Below the pieces are notes generated by a model. The model had not been told where the DNA came from. It made no database searches and was given only the letters and a program-made list of their open reading frames with translations. Below are positions 14,013 through 22,648 of a DNA stretch of 38,456 nt, piece after piece; within the stretch, counting starts at the first letter, position 1; each line of letters starts with the position of its first letter. The position numbers and the translations under genes are program-made. The stretch is from positions 1 to 38,456 of IMG/VR virus record IMGVR_UViG_3300018080_000334, one strand, 5' to 3'. Origin of the DNA: a virus.

Positions 14013-15554
14013 ATGGCGAAAAAGATTACCATACGACAGAAGCTGACCAAGGCCGAATTCAAAAAGCGATACACCGAAGTTATCGCGGCATTGACGGCCG
14101 AGGTGTTGCCGTTTGCGGACGATCCGGAAGAAAAGCGTCAACGGGTCGAACGGTCCAGGACCGATCACTTCTTTTTCTTCCGCACCTACCTACCCCATTA
14201 TTTCTATGCCGAGGAGGCGCCCTTCCATCACGACCTCATCGAGGACCTGGACACCCGGCCCGACCCGGATGACCCTTCCGACGTCATGGTACCGGTGGCC
14301 GTTGCGGCGCCCAGGGAGTTTGCCAAGAGCACGATCACCTCGTTCGGATACGCGATCCACCAGATCTGCCACAAGCTCAGGAATTTCATCATTATCGGGT
14401 CGGACACCGAAGACCTGGCAGGCGATCTGACCGGATATCTGCTTCTGGAGCTGGCCATGAATCAGCGGCTCCGCCAGGATTTTGGCGAACTGGCGTCGCC
14501 GGACTGGTCGGTTTACGATTTTGTGACCAAAAATGACGTCCGGGTTCTGGCCAGGGGCCGGGGCCAGCGGATCCGGGGGCTCAAGCATAAACAATACCGG
14601 CCCGATCTGGTGATCCTGGATGACCTGGAAAACGACCAGAACGTCAAGAACCCCCGCATTGTCAAAGACCTGCTCAAGTGGATCAAGGAGACGGTTTATC
14701 CGGGCATTGCGGCAACGGGCAACCTGTTTATTATCGGGACGATTCTGGCGAAACGGTCGGCGCTCAATATCATTATCCGGGGCGATGAGGAGCCGTACAA
14801 TCACTGGATTCGCCGGATCTACCGGGCCATCCAGGACGATGGCACATCGCTATGGCCCACGGCCCATCCCATTGAGAAGCTTCTCAGGCAAAAGGAACTC
14901 ATGGGCTCCATTGCCTTTAACAAGGAGAAGCAGAATAACCCGACCGATGAGGACTCCCCATTTCGTGAGGAGTGGATCCGGTATTTTCACGAGGATGAAA
15001 TCCAAAATATCGATCTGCTGATCGTGGCAGGCCTGGACCCGTCGAGCAAGGAGACCGGTGATGATAAAGGCCTGGTTGCCGTGGGCCTGGATCGGCAGCA
15101 GATGATCTATTACGTCATAGCCGCCTGGGTGCGCAAGGCGTCGCCTGCGGGGATGATGGACGCCTGTTACCGGCAGCACAAAGAGGTCGGATGGATACAG
15201 CTGGGGGCCGAGGACAATGCGCTCAAGGATTTCTTGAGGGCGGTCATGGATGAGGCGGCCAAACAGTACAACTATTATCTCCCTGTCAAGGAGATCAGCC
15301 ACAATACCAACAAGGAGGCCCGGATCGTGGCGGGTCTGAGCCACCTGGTGGAGCACGGCAAACTCAGGTTTTTAAAGGGACACACCGATCAGGACAAGGT
15401 GGTGGAGCAGCTTCTGTATCTGGACCAGCCTTCTTTTCCGGATGACGGGGCCGATGCCCTTGAAATGGCCGTGGATCTGCTCAAGCCCCGTGGCGGGAAA
15501 ACAGAATACGAAACGCTGTCCAAGCGCCGGTTTGCGGTCAAAGGAGCGTGGTGA
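14013..15554 (+). CDS. Large terminase (packaging ATPase-nuclease)
   Basis: A 513-residue motor that drives DNA into the prohead and cuts it. A Walker A variant lies at about 98-107 (AAPREFAKST) and Walker B at 199-208 (LVILDDLEND). A coupling segment follows (NLFIIGTILAKRSALN). The RNase H-like nuclease starts at LIVAGLDPSSKE near residue 336, with later acidic residues in GAEDNAL and DDGADALE. It is of the Mu gp28 type by context. The start is placed at ATG 14013; earlier in-frame codons lie in the repeat. It overlaps the portal start. Confidence 0.92.
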   Translation: MAKKITIRQKLTKAEFKKRYTEVIAALTAEVLPFADDPEEKRQRVERSRTDHFFFFRTYLPHYFYAEEAPFHHDLIEDLDTRPDPDDPSDVMVPVAVAAPREFAKSTITSFGYAIHQICHKLRNFIIIGSDTEDLAGDLTGYLLLELAMNQRLRQDFGELASPDWSVYDFVTKNDVRVLARGRGQRIRGLKHKQYRPDLVILDDLENDQNVKNPRIVKDLLKWIKETVYPGIAATGNLFIIGTILAKRSALNIIIRGDEEPYNHWIRRIYRAIQDDGTSLWPTAHPIEKLLRQKELMGSIAFNKEKQNNPTDEDSPFREEWIRYFHEDEIQNIDLLIVAGLDPSSKETGDDKGLVAVGLDRQQMIYYVIAAWVRKASPAGMMDACYRQHKEVGWIQLGAEDNALKDFLRAVMDEAAKQYNYYLPVKEISHNTNKEARIVAGLSHLVEHGKLRFLKGHTDQDKVVEQLLYLDQPSFPDDGADALEMAVDLLKPRGGKTEYETLSKRRFAVKGAW

Positions 15555-17104
15555 TGATTTTAGATCAATTCGGACGTGAATTTCCGGCACGAAAGCAACC
15601 TGAAAAGCGGCCTCTGGCCGTGGCGCCCATTCTGGACTCCTGGCGCGAATATGTGGCGGCAGGCATGACACCGGAACGGCTGGCCACCATTTTCAAGGAG
15701 GCGGATTCGGGCGATGTGAGCCGTCAGTCCCAGCTCTTTGAGCAGATGGAGGAAAAGGACGGTCATCTGCTGGGCGAGATCGGCAAGCGGAGAAACGCGG
15801 TCCTGGACATAAATTACAAGGTGACGCCTGCATCGGATGATTCGCGTGACGGCAAGGTGGCCGAATTTGTTGAAGCGTGCTTGAGCAACATGACGGACTA
15901 CGAGGACGTGCTGGTGGCGCTTCAGGACGGGGTCGGGAAGGGCTTTTCGAGCCTGGAGGTGCACTGGGACGTGTCCGAAGGCCAGGCCCTGCCGAGCAAC
16001 CTGGAATTCATCAATCAAAAGCGCTTCCTTTTCACCGATCCAAAGGGCCATTTGAGACGCACGCCGCTTCTGCTGACAGACGACCACACAATGGGAATGG
16101 AGATCCCGCCCTGGAAAGTCGTGTTGCACCGCTACGGCGGCAAGTCCGGGCATCCCACCCGCTCCGGCATTCTGCGGGTCTGCGCCTGGTGGTTCATGTT
16201 CAAAAACTATTCGGTCAAGGACTGGGTGGTCTTTTGCGAGGTTTTCGGCATGCCGCTGCGCGTGGGTAAATATGAGGCGGGCGCAAGCAAAGACGACAAG
16301 GACGCCCTGTTCGCGGCCATCGCCTCCCTGGGGTCGGACGCGGCCGGGATCATCTCCAAGAGTACGGAAATCGATTTTATCGAGGGCGCAAAGGGCAGCG
16401 CGTCATCGGATCTATACGAGCGGCTGGGCCAATTCGGCAACCGTGAAATGTCGAAGGCCATCCTGGGGCAGACCCTCACGGCCGAGGTGGGCGATAAGGG
16501 CAGTTATGCGGCCAGCAAGACCCATAACGAGGTGCGCCTGGATCTGGCCAAGGCCGACACCAAGGCCTGTGCGGGTACGCTTCGCGATCAGCTGATCCGG
16601 CCACTGGTGGGATTCAATTTCGGATGGGACACGCCGGTCCCCGGATACGGTCCGGTCTGGGAGGAGGAGGAAAACCTCAAGGATAAATCGGACTGGGTCA
16701 CGGCCCTGCTGGACCGTAACGTGGAAATGCCCGCGTCGTTCATCCGCAAGGAATTCAACATTCCCGAGGGTGAAAAGGGCGAACCGATGGTCGGGGGGGC
16801 TCAGCAGACCGGCATTCCCGCGAAATATGCGTTTCTGTCCGCCAAATCAGGACCAGGCGGCGAGGCAAAGGGAGGACTTGAGGCTTTGGACGACCTTCCC
16901 GATGCCTTTGAACGTGAGGCCTCTCAGGCGATGGACACCCTGCTGGAGCCGGTCCTCCGCATGGTCGGCAAGGCCTCTTCCCTGGAAGAGATCGGCGAGA
17001 AGCTCTATGCGCTCTATCCGGAGATGGATGCGGCCAGGTTCCAGGAACTGCTGGGCCGGGCCATGAGCGCGGTTGGATTAGAAGGGTATGGTGACGCCCG
17101 ATGA
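15554..17104 (+). CDS. Portal protein (Mu gp29 / DUF935)
   Basis: A 516-residue portal forming the ring for DNA entry and exit at one head vertex. The opening MILDQFGREF is the hallmark of the DUF935 family. Other typical parts are EKDGHLLGEIGKRRNAVLDI, GKGFSSLEVHWD, FMFKNYSVKDWVVFCEVFGMP and GKAILGQTLTAE-like sequence. Start at ATG 15554, seven bases after AGGAG, rather than the GTG at 15548. It overlaps both neighbours by a few bases, so terminase, portal and MuF are one translationally coupled block. Confidence 0.93.
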   Translation: MILDQFGREFPARKQPEKRPLAVAPILDSWREYVAAGMTPERLATIFKEADSGDVSRQSQLFEQMEEKDGHLLGEIGKRRNAVLDINYKVTPASDDSRDGKVAEFVEACLSNMTDYEDVLVALQDGVGKGFSSLEVHWDVSEGQALPSNLEFINQKRFLFTDPKGHLRRTPLLLTDDHTMGMEIPPWKVVLHRYGGKSGHPTRSGILRVCAWWFMFKNYSVKDWVVFCEVFGMPLRVGKYEAGASKDDKDALFAAIASLGSDAAGIISKSTEIDFIEGAKGSASSDLYERLGQFGNREMSKAILGQTLTAEVGDKGSYAASKTHNEVRLDLAKADTKACAGTLRDQLIRPLVGFNFGWDTPVPGYGPVWEEEENLKDKSDWVTALLDRNVEMPASFIRKEFNIPEGEKGEPMVGGAQQTGIPAKYAFLSAKSGPGGEAKGGLEALDDLPDAFEREASQAMDTLLEPVLRMVGKASSLEEIGEKLYALYPEMDAARFQELLGRAMSAVGLEGYGDAR

Positions 17105-18273
17105 TGGAAATGGCCTTCAATAAGCCTTTTCAGGCCCAGCTCGACTTCTTCAGGCAAAAGGGTTTCGAGATTTCCGAGCATTCCTGGCGGGACGTGTGGC
17201 AGGCGGCCCACGCCAGGGCCTTCACCGTGGCCAGGGTGACCGCGATGGACGTTCTGGCGGATATCCGCCAGGCCCTGGATGCGGCGAAGGAAGGCGGGGT
17301 CGCCCTCAGACAGTTCAAAAAGGATCTGGTCCCGACCCTGACCCAAAAGGGCTGGATGGCGCCAAAGGGAGATGCGGCCACGGTCGTGATGCCGGACGGC
17401 ACGATCCGGAAGCGCTTAACCGGCTGGCGGCTCAATACGATCTACCGGGTCAACCTCGGGTCCGCCTACCATGTGGGCCGATACGAGCAGCTGATGGCCG
17501 TCAAGAAGGCCCGGCCCTTTTGGCAGTATCGCAGCCAGCAAGACCCTTCGGTCAGGGATGAACACAGGGCGCTTGACGGCAAGGTGTACCACGCCGACCA
17601 CCCGTTCTGGGACCAGTGGTATCCGCCGAACGGTTGGAACTGCCGATGCTATGTGAAATCCCTTTCCGAGCGGCAGATGAAGGCCAGGGGGCTCAAAGAG
17701 GAGACCAGAGGCGTCGATATCAAGCCGGACGAAGGCTGGCGCTACAACGTGGGCAAGGCCGGGCTGGATCACTGGAAGCCGGATCTCAGCAAGTACTCGG
17801 CAGAGACCCGGACGCTCCTCGAGGCGGCAATGAAACGCCCTTTGTTTCTTGAAATGACATCCGCAAAAGAGGTTGCGGAGTTTATCAAAAACCGAAACGA
17901 TCTTCCATCGCGGCTTAGGCCGTTTATCACGCCACACACCGCTAAGGATTACAGTGCCCTGGGGGCCGAGATCCACATGACACCGGACGGCAAGGCCGGA
18001 TATGCGATCACGAAAGAAAAAGAGCTGGTCAGCGTGTTTTCCAAGCCCGGTGCGCATTTGGGGGCGGCTGCCGTTCGCCAGGCCGTTGAAAAAGGCGCTA
18101 TGAAACTGGATTGTTTTGATGGGTTTTTGCCAAACTTCTATAGCAAATTTCGTTTTATAGAATATAATCGGATTGAATGGGACGACGAATACGCCCCGGA
18201 TGGGTGGAATTATGAGGAGTTCGGGCGTCCTGACGTCGTGTTTATGCGTATTGTGAAAAAAGGACAGCGATGA
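17101..18273 (+). CDS. MuF-type minor head protein with C-terminal GNAT-like/toxin-like domain
   Basis: A 390-residue protein. Residues about 105-185 are the MuF domain (RLTGWRLNTIYRVNLGSAYH, DPSVRDEHRALDG, FWDQWYPPNGWNCRC), part of the injected or portal-associated minor head protein Mu gp30. After a linker, residues about 285-385 form an extra domain. Its main elements are AGYAITKEKELVSVFSKPG, a helix, GAMKLDCFDGFLPNFYSKF, FIEYNRIEW, then GRPDVVFMRI. This strand-helix pattern resembles a GNAT-like effector fold reported on phage MuF and polyvalent proteins; that match is from memory. Its gene is coupled (ATGA) to a small downstream protein, as in toxin-immunity pairs. Confidence 0.85.
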   Translation: MMEMAFNKPFQAQLDFFRQKGFEISEHSWRDVWQAAHARAFTVARVTAMDVLADIRQALDAAKEGGVALRQFKKDLVPTLTQKGWMAPKGDAATVVMPDGTIRKRLTGWRLNTIYRVNLGSAYHVGRYEQLMAVKKARPFWQYRSQQDPSVRDEHRALDGKVYHADHPFWDQWYPPNGWNCRCYVKSLSERQMKARGLKEETRGVDIKPDEGWRYNVGKAGLDHWKPDLSKYSAETRTLLEAAMKRPLFLEMTSAKEVAEFIKNRNDLPSRLRPFITPHTAKDYSALGAEIHMTPDGKAGYAITKEKELVSVFSKPGAHLGAAAVRQAVEKGAMKLDCFDGFLPNFYSKFRFIEYNRIEWDDEYAPDGWNYEEFGRPDVVFMRIVKKGQR

Positions 18274-18491
18274 AAAAGAACAAGGGAACAAAGGCCTTTC
18301 AGAAGCTCGAAGAAGAATATGCCCGACACTTGTTTGGAGACATCCAGTGCGACCGGTGCAGGCATTACATTAAAGGGCCGAAGTGTAAAGCCTTTGATGA
18401 AATTCCGTTTGATATCCTGGACGGCAGTCACGACCACCGCAAACCCTATCCGGGAGACAACGGGATATTGTTTGAACCCAAAAAGGAGTAA
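18270..18491 (+). CDS. Small cysteine-containing protein, putative immunity partner of the MuF C-terminal domain
   Basis: A 73-residue protein with AAAAAGGAC before an ATG that overlaps the MuF stop. Its core is CDRCRHYIKGPKCKAF, then PFDILDGSHDHRKPYPGDNG and ILFEP. The CxxCxHY...CxAF...DHxxPYPGDxGI pattern is one I associate with small proteins next to toxin-like genes. It does not belong to the standard Mu head operon, and a terminator follows it. An immunity or chaperone function for the MuF C-terminal domain is therefore a reasonable inference, not shown. Confidence 0.6.
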   Translation: MKKNKGTKAFQKLEEEYARHLFGDIQCDRCRHYIKGPKCKAFDEIPFDILDGSHDHRKPYPGDNGILFEPKKE

Positions 18492-18550
18492 GCTTTCAGG
18501 CGCAAACCAAAACTGAATAACGATTTTCCGGTCTGATCAACCGGGAATCA

Positions 18551-18608
18551 GAATGAAAAAGGCGGCTGTTGGGAGCCCAACCTCTCAATATGCCGCCTTT
18601 TTTCATTC
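18551..18608. terminator. Long bidirectional terminator-like palindrome
   Basis: Left arm 18551-18566 (GAATGAAAAAGGCGGC) pairs with 18592-18608, with one extra T in the run. A nested hairpin GTTGGGAGCCCAAC sits inside at 18568-18581. A-runs and T-runs on the two arms would allow termination in both directions. It separates the MuF/partner pair from the gpG gene. Confidence 0.7.
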
Positions 18609-18622
18609 ACCAACAAAGCGAA

Positions 18623-19090
18623 ATGACCGAAACCGAGTTCAAATTCCAGGACACCGCCCTTCAGAAGATGCTGAAAGGGATACTTTCGCGCCTGGGCAAC
18701 ATCAGGCCTGCGGCCGAGCTCATGGGCGAGATCGCGCTGGAGTCCATCCAGACCAATTTTGAGGAAGGCGGCAGGCCGACTAAGTGGAAACCCGTGGCCG
18801 ATGCCACCATCCGCCAGCGTCGAAGGCTGGGCAAGTGGCCCGGCCGCATTCTGGTGAGGCAGGGGTACGCCGGGGGGCTCATGGGGGCGGTCGCATATAC
18901 CGCGCTGAACGACCGGGTGGTGGTTGTGGCCAACAAGGTTTATGCGCGCATTCACCATCTCGGCGGCAAGGCCGGGCGCGGGCACAAGGTGGATATCCCG
19001 GCCCGGCCCTACATGATGATTCAGGACGAGGACTGGGCCGAAATGAAAGAGGAATTGACAAAATACGTTATTCACGGAGGCGCGGCATGA
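18623..19090 (+). CDS. Virion morphogenesis protein (Mu gpG-like, tail completion family)
   Basis: A 155-residue protein with the family landmarks: FQDTALQKMLKGILSRLGNI, SIQTNFEEGGRP(T)KWKP, RRRLGKWPGRILVRQGYAGG, YARIHHLGGKAGRG and IPARPYMMIQDED. This family (PF05069) acts at the head-tail junction. ATG 18623 is used; in-frame ATGs upstream (18590, 18569) lie in the terminator palindrome. The stop overlaps the protease start in ATGA. Confidence 0.88.
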   Translation: MTETEFKFQDTALQKMLKGILSRLGNIRPAAELMGEIALESIQTNFEEGGRPTKWKPVADATIRQRRRLGKWPGRILVRQGYAGGLMGAVAYTALNDRVVVVANKVYARIHHLGGKAGRGHKVDIPARPYMMIQDEDWAEMKEELTKYVIHGGAA

Positions 19091-20130
19091 AAGAGTATCT
19101 GGCGAAAGTATTTATCGCGGCCATCAAGGCCGAGGACGGCAGCATGCCCGAATGGTACACCTTTTTTCCTGAAGGGTGGATCGAGATCGAAGGGCATGGC
19201 AAGGCCCTGGTGGACCGGCAGGCCCACGAGCAGGTGGCCGCCCGTTTTGACCGGAGAGGCAACGATATAGTTATCGACTATGAACACCAGACCCTGACGG
19301 GCGATAAGGCGCCTGCGGCGGGCTGGGTCAACGATTTTCGGTACCTGGACGGTGTGGGCATTCAGGGCCGGGTGTCCTGGACCGACGAGGCTGCCGGATA
19401 TATCGAAAGAGACGAATACCGCTATTTTTCGCCGGTTTTCCTTGCGCGAAAGAGCGACGGAAGGGTCGTTGCCGTGCATTCGATAGCGTTGACCAACAGT
19501 CCCAAGATCAACCATTTAACCCCGCTCCTGGCCAAGCTGGGGGCAGCATTCAGAGAGGAGGATGTGTCGATGGAATTTTTGAAGAAGCTGGCGGCAAAGC
19601 TGGGCCTGGGAGCAGACGCGGACGAGGCCCAGGTGGAGGCGGCGGTCGACGAGGTGATCGCCAAAAACACGCAACTTAAAACCCAGGCGGAAAAGGCACC
19701 GGACAAGGCGGAAGTGGTGTCAAAGGAAATTCTGGAGGTCCTGGATCTCAAGGCCGAAGACGGCGTGTCCACCGTGGTCGCCTCGATCCACGCCCTAAAG
19801 CAGGCTACAAATACGGGCGTTTCGAGAGAAGAGTTCGACCGATTGCAGAAAGACCTGCGCAAGCGCGACGCCACGGAAATCGTTGCCAAGGCCATGAAAG
19901 ACGGCAAGGTCACGCCCGATCAAAAAGAATGGGCGCAGGAGTATGCTGAGAGGGACCTCGAGGGCTTTAAGGTCTATGTGACAAAGGCGACCGTGGTGAT
20001 CCCGGTGAACGATCTGCCCGACAAGGAGACCGAGGCGGGCGGAGCCATCTCCGACACGGTCCTCAATGTGGCCAAGCTCATGGGCAACACCGAGGATGAC
20101 CTCAAACAGTATGGCGGGGTGACTGCGTAG
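19087..20130 (+). CDS. Prohead protease with C-terminal scaffold (Mu gpI-like)
   Basis: A 347-residue protein. The N-terminal half is the Mu-like protease (WYTFFPEGWIEIEGHGKALV, IVIDYEHQT, APAAGWVNDFRYLDGVGIQG, YRYFSPVFLA, VVAVHSIALTNSP). The C-terminal half is a helical, charged scaffold (LAAKLGLGADADEAQVEAAV and on). The protease trims the prohead and the scaffold directs capsid assembly. The start follows CACGGAGGCGCGGC. An in-frame internal start at 19570 would yield the scaffold alone. Confidence 0.9.
   Translation: MKEYLAKVFIAAIKAEDGSMPEWYTFFPEGWIEIEGHGKALVDRQAHEQVAARFDRRGNDIVIDYEHQTLTGDKAPAAGWVNDFRYLDGVGIQGRVSWTDEAAGYIERDEYRYFSPVFLARKSDGRVVAVHSIALTNSPKINHLTPLLAKLGAAFREEDVSMEFLKKLAAKLGLGADADEAQVEAAVDEVIAKNTQLKTQAEKAPDKAEVVSKEILEVLDLKAEDGVSTVVASIHALKQATNTGVSREEFDRLQKDLRKRDATEIVAKAMKDGKVTPDQKEWAQEYAERDLEGFKVYVTKATVVIPVNDLPDKETEAGGAISDTVLNVAKLMGNTEDDLKQYGGVTA
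19570..20130 (+). CDS. Nested scaffold protein from an internal start (Mu gpZ-like)
   Basis: Inside the protease gene and in the same frame (codon 162), ATG 19570 is preceded by GAGAGGAGG with 8 bases spacing, a stronger site than that of the full-length gene. It encodes 186 residues beginning MEFLKKLAAKLGLGADADEA, all helical scaffold. Mu expresses a separate scaffold (gpZ) from within gene I in just this way. The good site at the domain border supports the same here. Confidence 0.75.
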   Translation: MEFLKKLAAKLGLGADADEAQVEAAVDEVIAKNTQLKTQAEKAPDKAEVVSKEILEVLDLKAEDGVSTVVASIHALKQATNTGVSREEFDRLQKDLRKRDATEIVAKAMKDGKVTPDQKEWAQEYAERDLEGFKVYVTKATVVIPVNDLPDKETEAGGAISDTVLNVAKLMGNTEDDLKQYGGVTA

Positions 20131-20184
20131 CGCGTAGCGCAAGGGGCAAAGCGCAGGGCCGAGAACCACGAAAGGAGAGTAATT

Positions 20185-21264
20185 ATGACGGCACTAACCG
20201 AAGACAAAAAACTGGAGTACACCGAAGGGGTGGAAGTCGACGTCCCGATGGATGATGCAGATCTGATCTATGGGGGTGCGTTCGTCTGCGTGAATGCAGA
20301 CGGCTACGCCGTCGAGGGCGAGGATGCGGCAAACCTCATTTTCATGGGTGTGGCCGTCGAGCAGAAGGATAATTCAAGCGGGGCCGATGGAGACGAGGAC
20401 ATCGTGGTCAGGCGGCGCGGGCTTTTCAAGGCCATCCTGGACACCGCCATCACCCAGGCCAACGTGGGCGACAACGTGTTCCTGGTGGATGACCAGACGG
20501 TCGATCTCGTGGCCAACGTGACCCACAACATCTTTTGCGGGATTATCGCAAAATACATTGATTCCACCCATGCATGGATCGACATCGAGCCTGCCATCCG
20601 CCAGGCCGACGTGGCCACGCATATCGCGGACGACAGCGGTGCGCATGCGGCCAGCGCCATCAGCATCGCCGATGCGGGCGCGTTCACGGCCCAGGCAGAG
20701 GTTGAGGCGGCCCTTCAGGAGATTTATCAGAGCCTGCTGACCGCCAAAGGGATCATCCCGATCCCCATGCCGGTCATTACCGATGCCGGAGTGGCCCTGG
20801 CGGCCTTTTCAGACGGCGACAGCGCCACGCCGGGGTTCTGCGTGACGGCCAAAGGGTTGGGCATCCGGTGGAACAACCACGGCACACCAACTCCGGTGGG
20901 CACAAAGGTGATGATCCCGCCCGATGCAGACGTCACGGCCAACATGGTGCTTCACATCCTGGCTGCCAAGACCGGGAACACCCTGGGCGATGCCACCAAG
21001 TTTACGGTGGTCGCCTACAACAACGTGGTGGCCGCCCTTTATGACGCCGACGCCGATTTCGGCGGGGACACGGACGCCATGACCGGCGACGCAGCGGCGA
21101 AAACGGTGCAGCACGTCACCCGGACCCTGGCCCTGGCGAACCTTACCGCATACCCGGCTGCAATGGAGCTGACCATCCAGCCGAAGGACGGGACCCTGGG
21201 TACCGACGACGTGATCCTGCTGGCCGCGTGGATCGAGTACCAGAAAAAGCTGCTCACGAGTTAA
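20185..21264 (+). CDS. Capsid decoration-type protein with extra C-terminal domain
   Basis: A 359-residue protein. Residues 1-130 resemble the DUF2190/decoration fold (EGVEVDVPMDDADLIYGGAF, MGVAVEQ, ANVGDNVFLVDDQT). A linker with ADDSGAHAASAISIADAGAF follows. The rest (TAKGLGIRWNNHGTPTPVGT, TLALANLTAYPAAMELTIQP) is beta-rich and looks like a surface or fibre domain. Placed between scaffold and major capsid, where Mu-like siphophages carry a head fibre or decoration gene. Strong AAAGGAG ribosome site. Confidence 0.75.
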   Translation: MTALTEDKKLEYTEGVEVDVPMDDADLIYGGAFVCVNADGYAVEGEDAANLIFMGVAVEQKDNSSGADGDEDIVVRRRGLFKAILDTAITQANVGDNVFLVDDQTVDLVANVTHNIFCGIIAKYIDSTHAWIDIEPAIRQADVATHIADDSGAHAASAISIADAGAFTAQAEVEAALQEIYQSLLTAKGIIPIPMPVITDAGVALAAFSDGDSATPGFCVTAKGLGIRWNNHGTPTPVGTKVMIPPDADVTANMVLHILAAKTGNTLGDATKFTVVAYNNVVAALYDADADFGGDTDAMTGDAAAKTVQHVTRTLALANLTAYPAAMELTIQPKDGTLGTDDVILLAAWIEYQKKLLTS

Positions 21265-21293
21265 GGTCTGACAGGTTAAACGGTTTGGGTTGA

Positions 21294-21313
21294 CCCGCCA
21301 GGCGAACGGCGGG
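21294..21313. repeat. CCCGCC/GGCGGG palindrome before the capsid gene
   Basis: A short inverted repeat with an 8-base loop, upstream of the capsid ribosome site. It looks like another mobile-type intergenic palindrome, not a terminator, because no T-run follows. Confidence 0.45.
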
Positions 21314-21346
21314 CAAGCCGGACCGATCAAGAAAGGAGAAACGACC

Positions 21347-22252
21347 ATGCTGGTAAATAAATCAAATCTTACGGCGGTTTTCATTAACCTGAAAACCATT
21401 TTCAACAAGGCATTCGATGCGGCCCCCAGTCTCTGGGAAAAGACCACCATGAAGGTCCCCAGCGGCTCCGGCCAGAATGACTACACCTGGCTTTCCAGGT
21501 TTCCCAAAATGCGCAAATGGCTGGGCGACAAGGTGATCAAACAGCTGGAAGCGTTTAAGTACACGGTAGTCAACGATGACTGGGAGGCCACCGTGGAGGT
21601 GGACCGCAACGATATCGACGATGACAATATCGGCATCTATGCGCCCCAGGCCCAGGAGGCCGGGTTCTCGGCCAAACAGTTGCCTGACGAGCTGGATGCA
21701 GACCTCAAAAACAACGCGTTCACCAATGAATGCTACGACAGCCAGTACTTTTATGACGACGATCACGACGTGGCCGGATCGAGCGTCAGCAATTTGGGCA
21801 CGGCCGCCCTTTCGGCCGCCACCACGGCCCTGGCTGCGGCCAGTTATGGGGCGGGTCGGCTGGCCATCATGAGCTTCACCGACGATGAGGGCAGGCCATT
21901 GGGGCTGATTCCAAATCTCCTGGAGGTGCCGCCTGCGCTGGAGGCCACCGGCAGGTTGCTCCTCGAAAACGACAAGCTGACCGATGAAAGCCCCAACCCA
22001 TACAAGGGCACGGCCGAGCTTCTGGTGAATCCCCGGCTGACATCGAGCACGGCCTGGTTCCTCCATGTGACCAACCGTCCGCTGAAACCGTTCATCTATC
22101 AGGAGCGAAAGGCGCCGGTGTTCGTGCAGCAGACCGGTGAAGAGACGGAAAACGTCTTCATGCGCAAAAAATACCGGTTCGGGGCCGAGGCCAGGGCGGC
22201 CGGAGGTTACGGCCTGTGGCAGATGAGCTATGGCTCAACGGGCGCAGGATAG
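21347..22252 (+). CDS. Major capsid protein (Mu gpT-like)
   Basis: A 301-residue protein of the Mu gpT family: FINLKTIFNKAFDAAPSLWE, YTWLSRFPKMRKWLGDK, YTVVNDDWEATVEVDRNDID, NNAFTNECYDSQYFYDDDH, GTAELLVNPRL and KPFIYQERKAPVF all fit. It builds the icosahedral shell. ATG 21347 follows AAAGGAG; the open frame upstream runs through a CCCGCC/GGCGGG palindrome. Ends shortly before a type-1 repeat. Confidence 0.93.
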   Translation: MLVNKSNLTAVFINLKTIFNKAFDAAPSLWEKTTMKVPSGSGQNDYTWLSRFPKMRKWLGDKVIKQLEAFKYTVVNDDWEATVEVDRNDIDDDNIGIYAPQAQEAGFSAKQLPDELDADLKNNAFTNECYDSQYFYDDDHDVAGSSVSNLGTAALSAATTALAAASYGAGRLAIMSFTDDEGRPLGLIPNLLEVPPALEATGRLLLENDKLTDESPNPYKGTAELLVNPRLTSSTAWFLHVTNRPLKPFIYQERKAPVFVQQTGEETENVFMRKKYRFGAEARAAGGYGLWQMSYGSTGAG

Positions 22253-22276
22253 ACCGAACCCGGCAAGACAGAATGA

Positions 22277-22354
22277 TCACACGGAGCCACGAAGAACACG
22301 AAGAGAATCTTTTTGCGGTTTAAACTCTTAGCGGCTTTGTGGCTTTGTGTGAGG
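22277..22354. repeat. Type-1 interspersed repeat, complete copy
   Basis: Arms TCACACGGAGCCACGAAGAA and GGCTTTGTGGCTTTGTGTGAGG flank a T/A-rich centre. It is preceded by AACCCGGCAAGACAG, as are other copies. It fills the gap between major capsid and the FluMu-like gene. Confidence 0.8.
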
Positions 22355-22381
22355 ACAAGATTTTGGGAAAGGAGGATTGCA

Positions 22382-22648
22382 ATGATCAGGATCAGAAGCA
22401 AACGGCACAATTTCCGGAGGGCCGGGATCGCGCACCCAAAGGATGCAACCGATTATCCGGACAACCGGTTTTCTGCCGAGGAGCTAAAGGTGCTCGAGGC
22501 CGAGCCCATGCTGATGGTTGAGCACATCGAAGACGAAAAACCGGCAACGGACGCAACCGGCGAAGCAAAACCCGAGACAGCTCCTTCCGATGGAAAAGAC
22601 GTACAGTCTGCGGCAGGCCCACCCAAGTCAAAAAAGGGGAGGAAGTAA
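22382..22648 (+). CDS. FluMu N-terminal domain protein (gp35 position)
   Basis: An 88-residue protein whose first 45 residues (MIRIRSKRHNFRRAGIAHPK, YPDNRFSAEELKVLEAEPML) match the FluMu N-terminal domain seen after gpT in Mu-like phages. The rest is a low-complexity tail rich in K, E, P and S. AAAGGAGGATTGCA precedes the ATG. Probably a head-tail joining accessory; its role is unknown. Confidence 0.8.
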   Translation: MIRIRSKRHNFRRAGIAHPKDATDYPDNRFSAEELKVLEAEPMLMVEHIEDEKPATDATGEAKPETAPSDGKDVQSAAGPPKSKKGRK

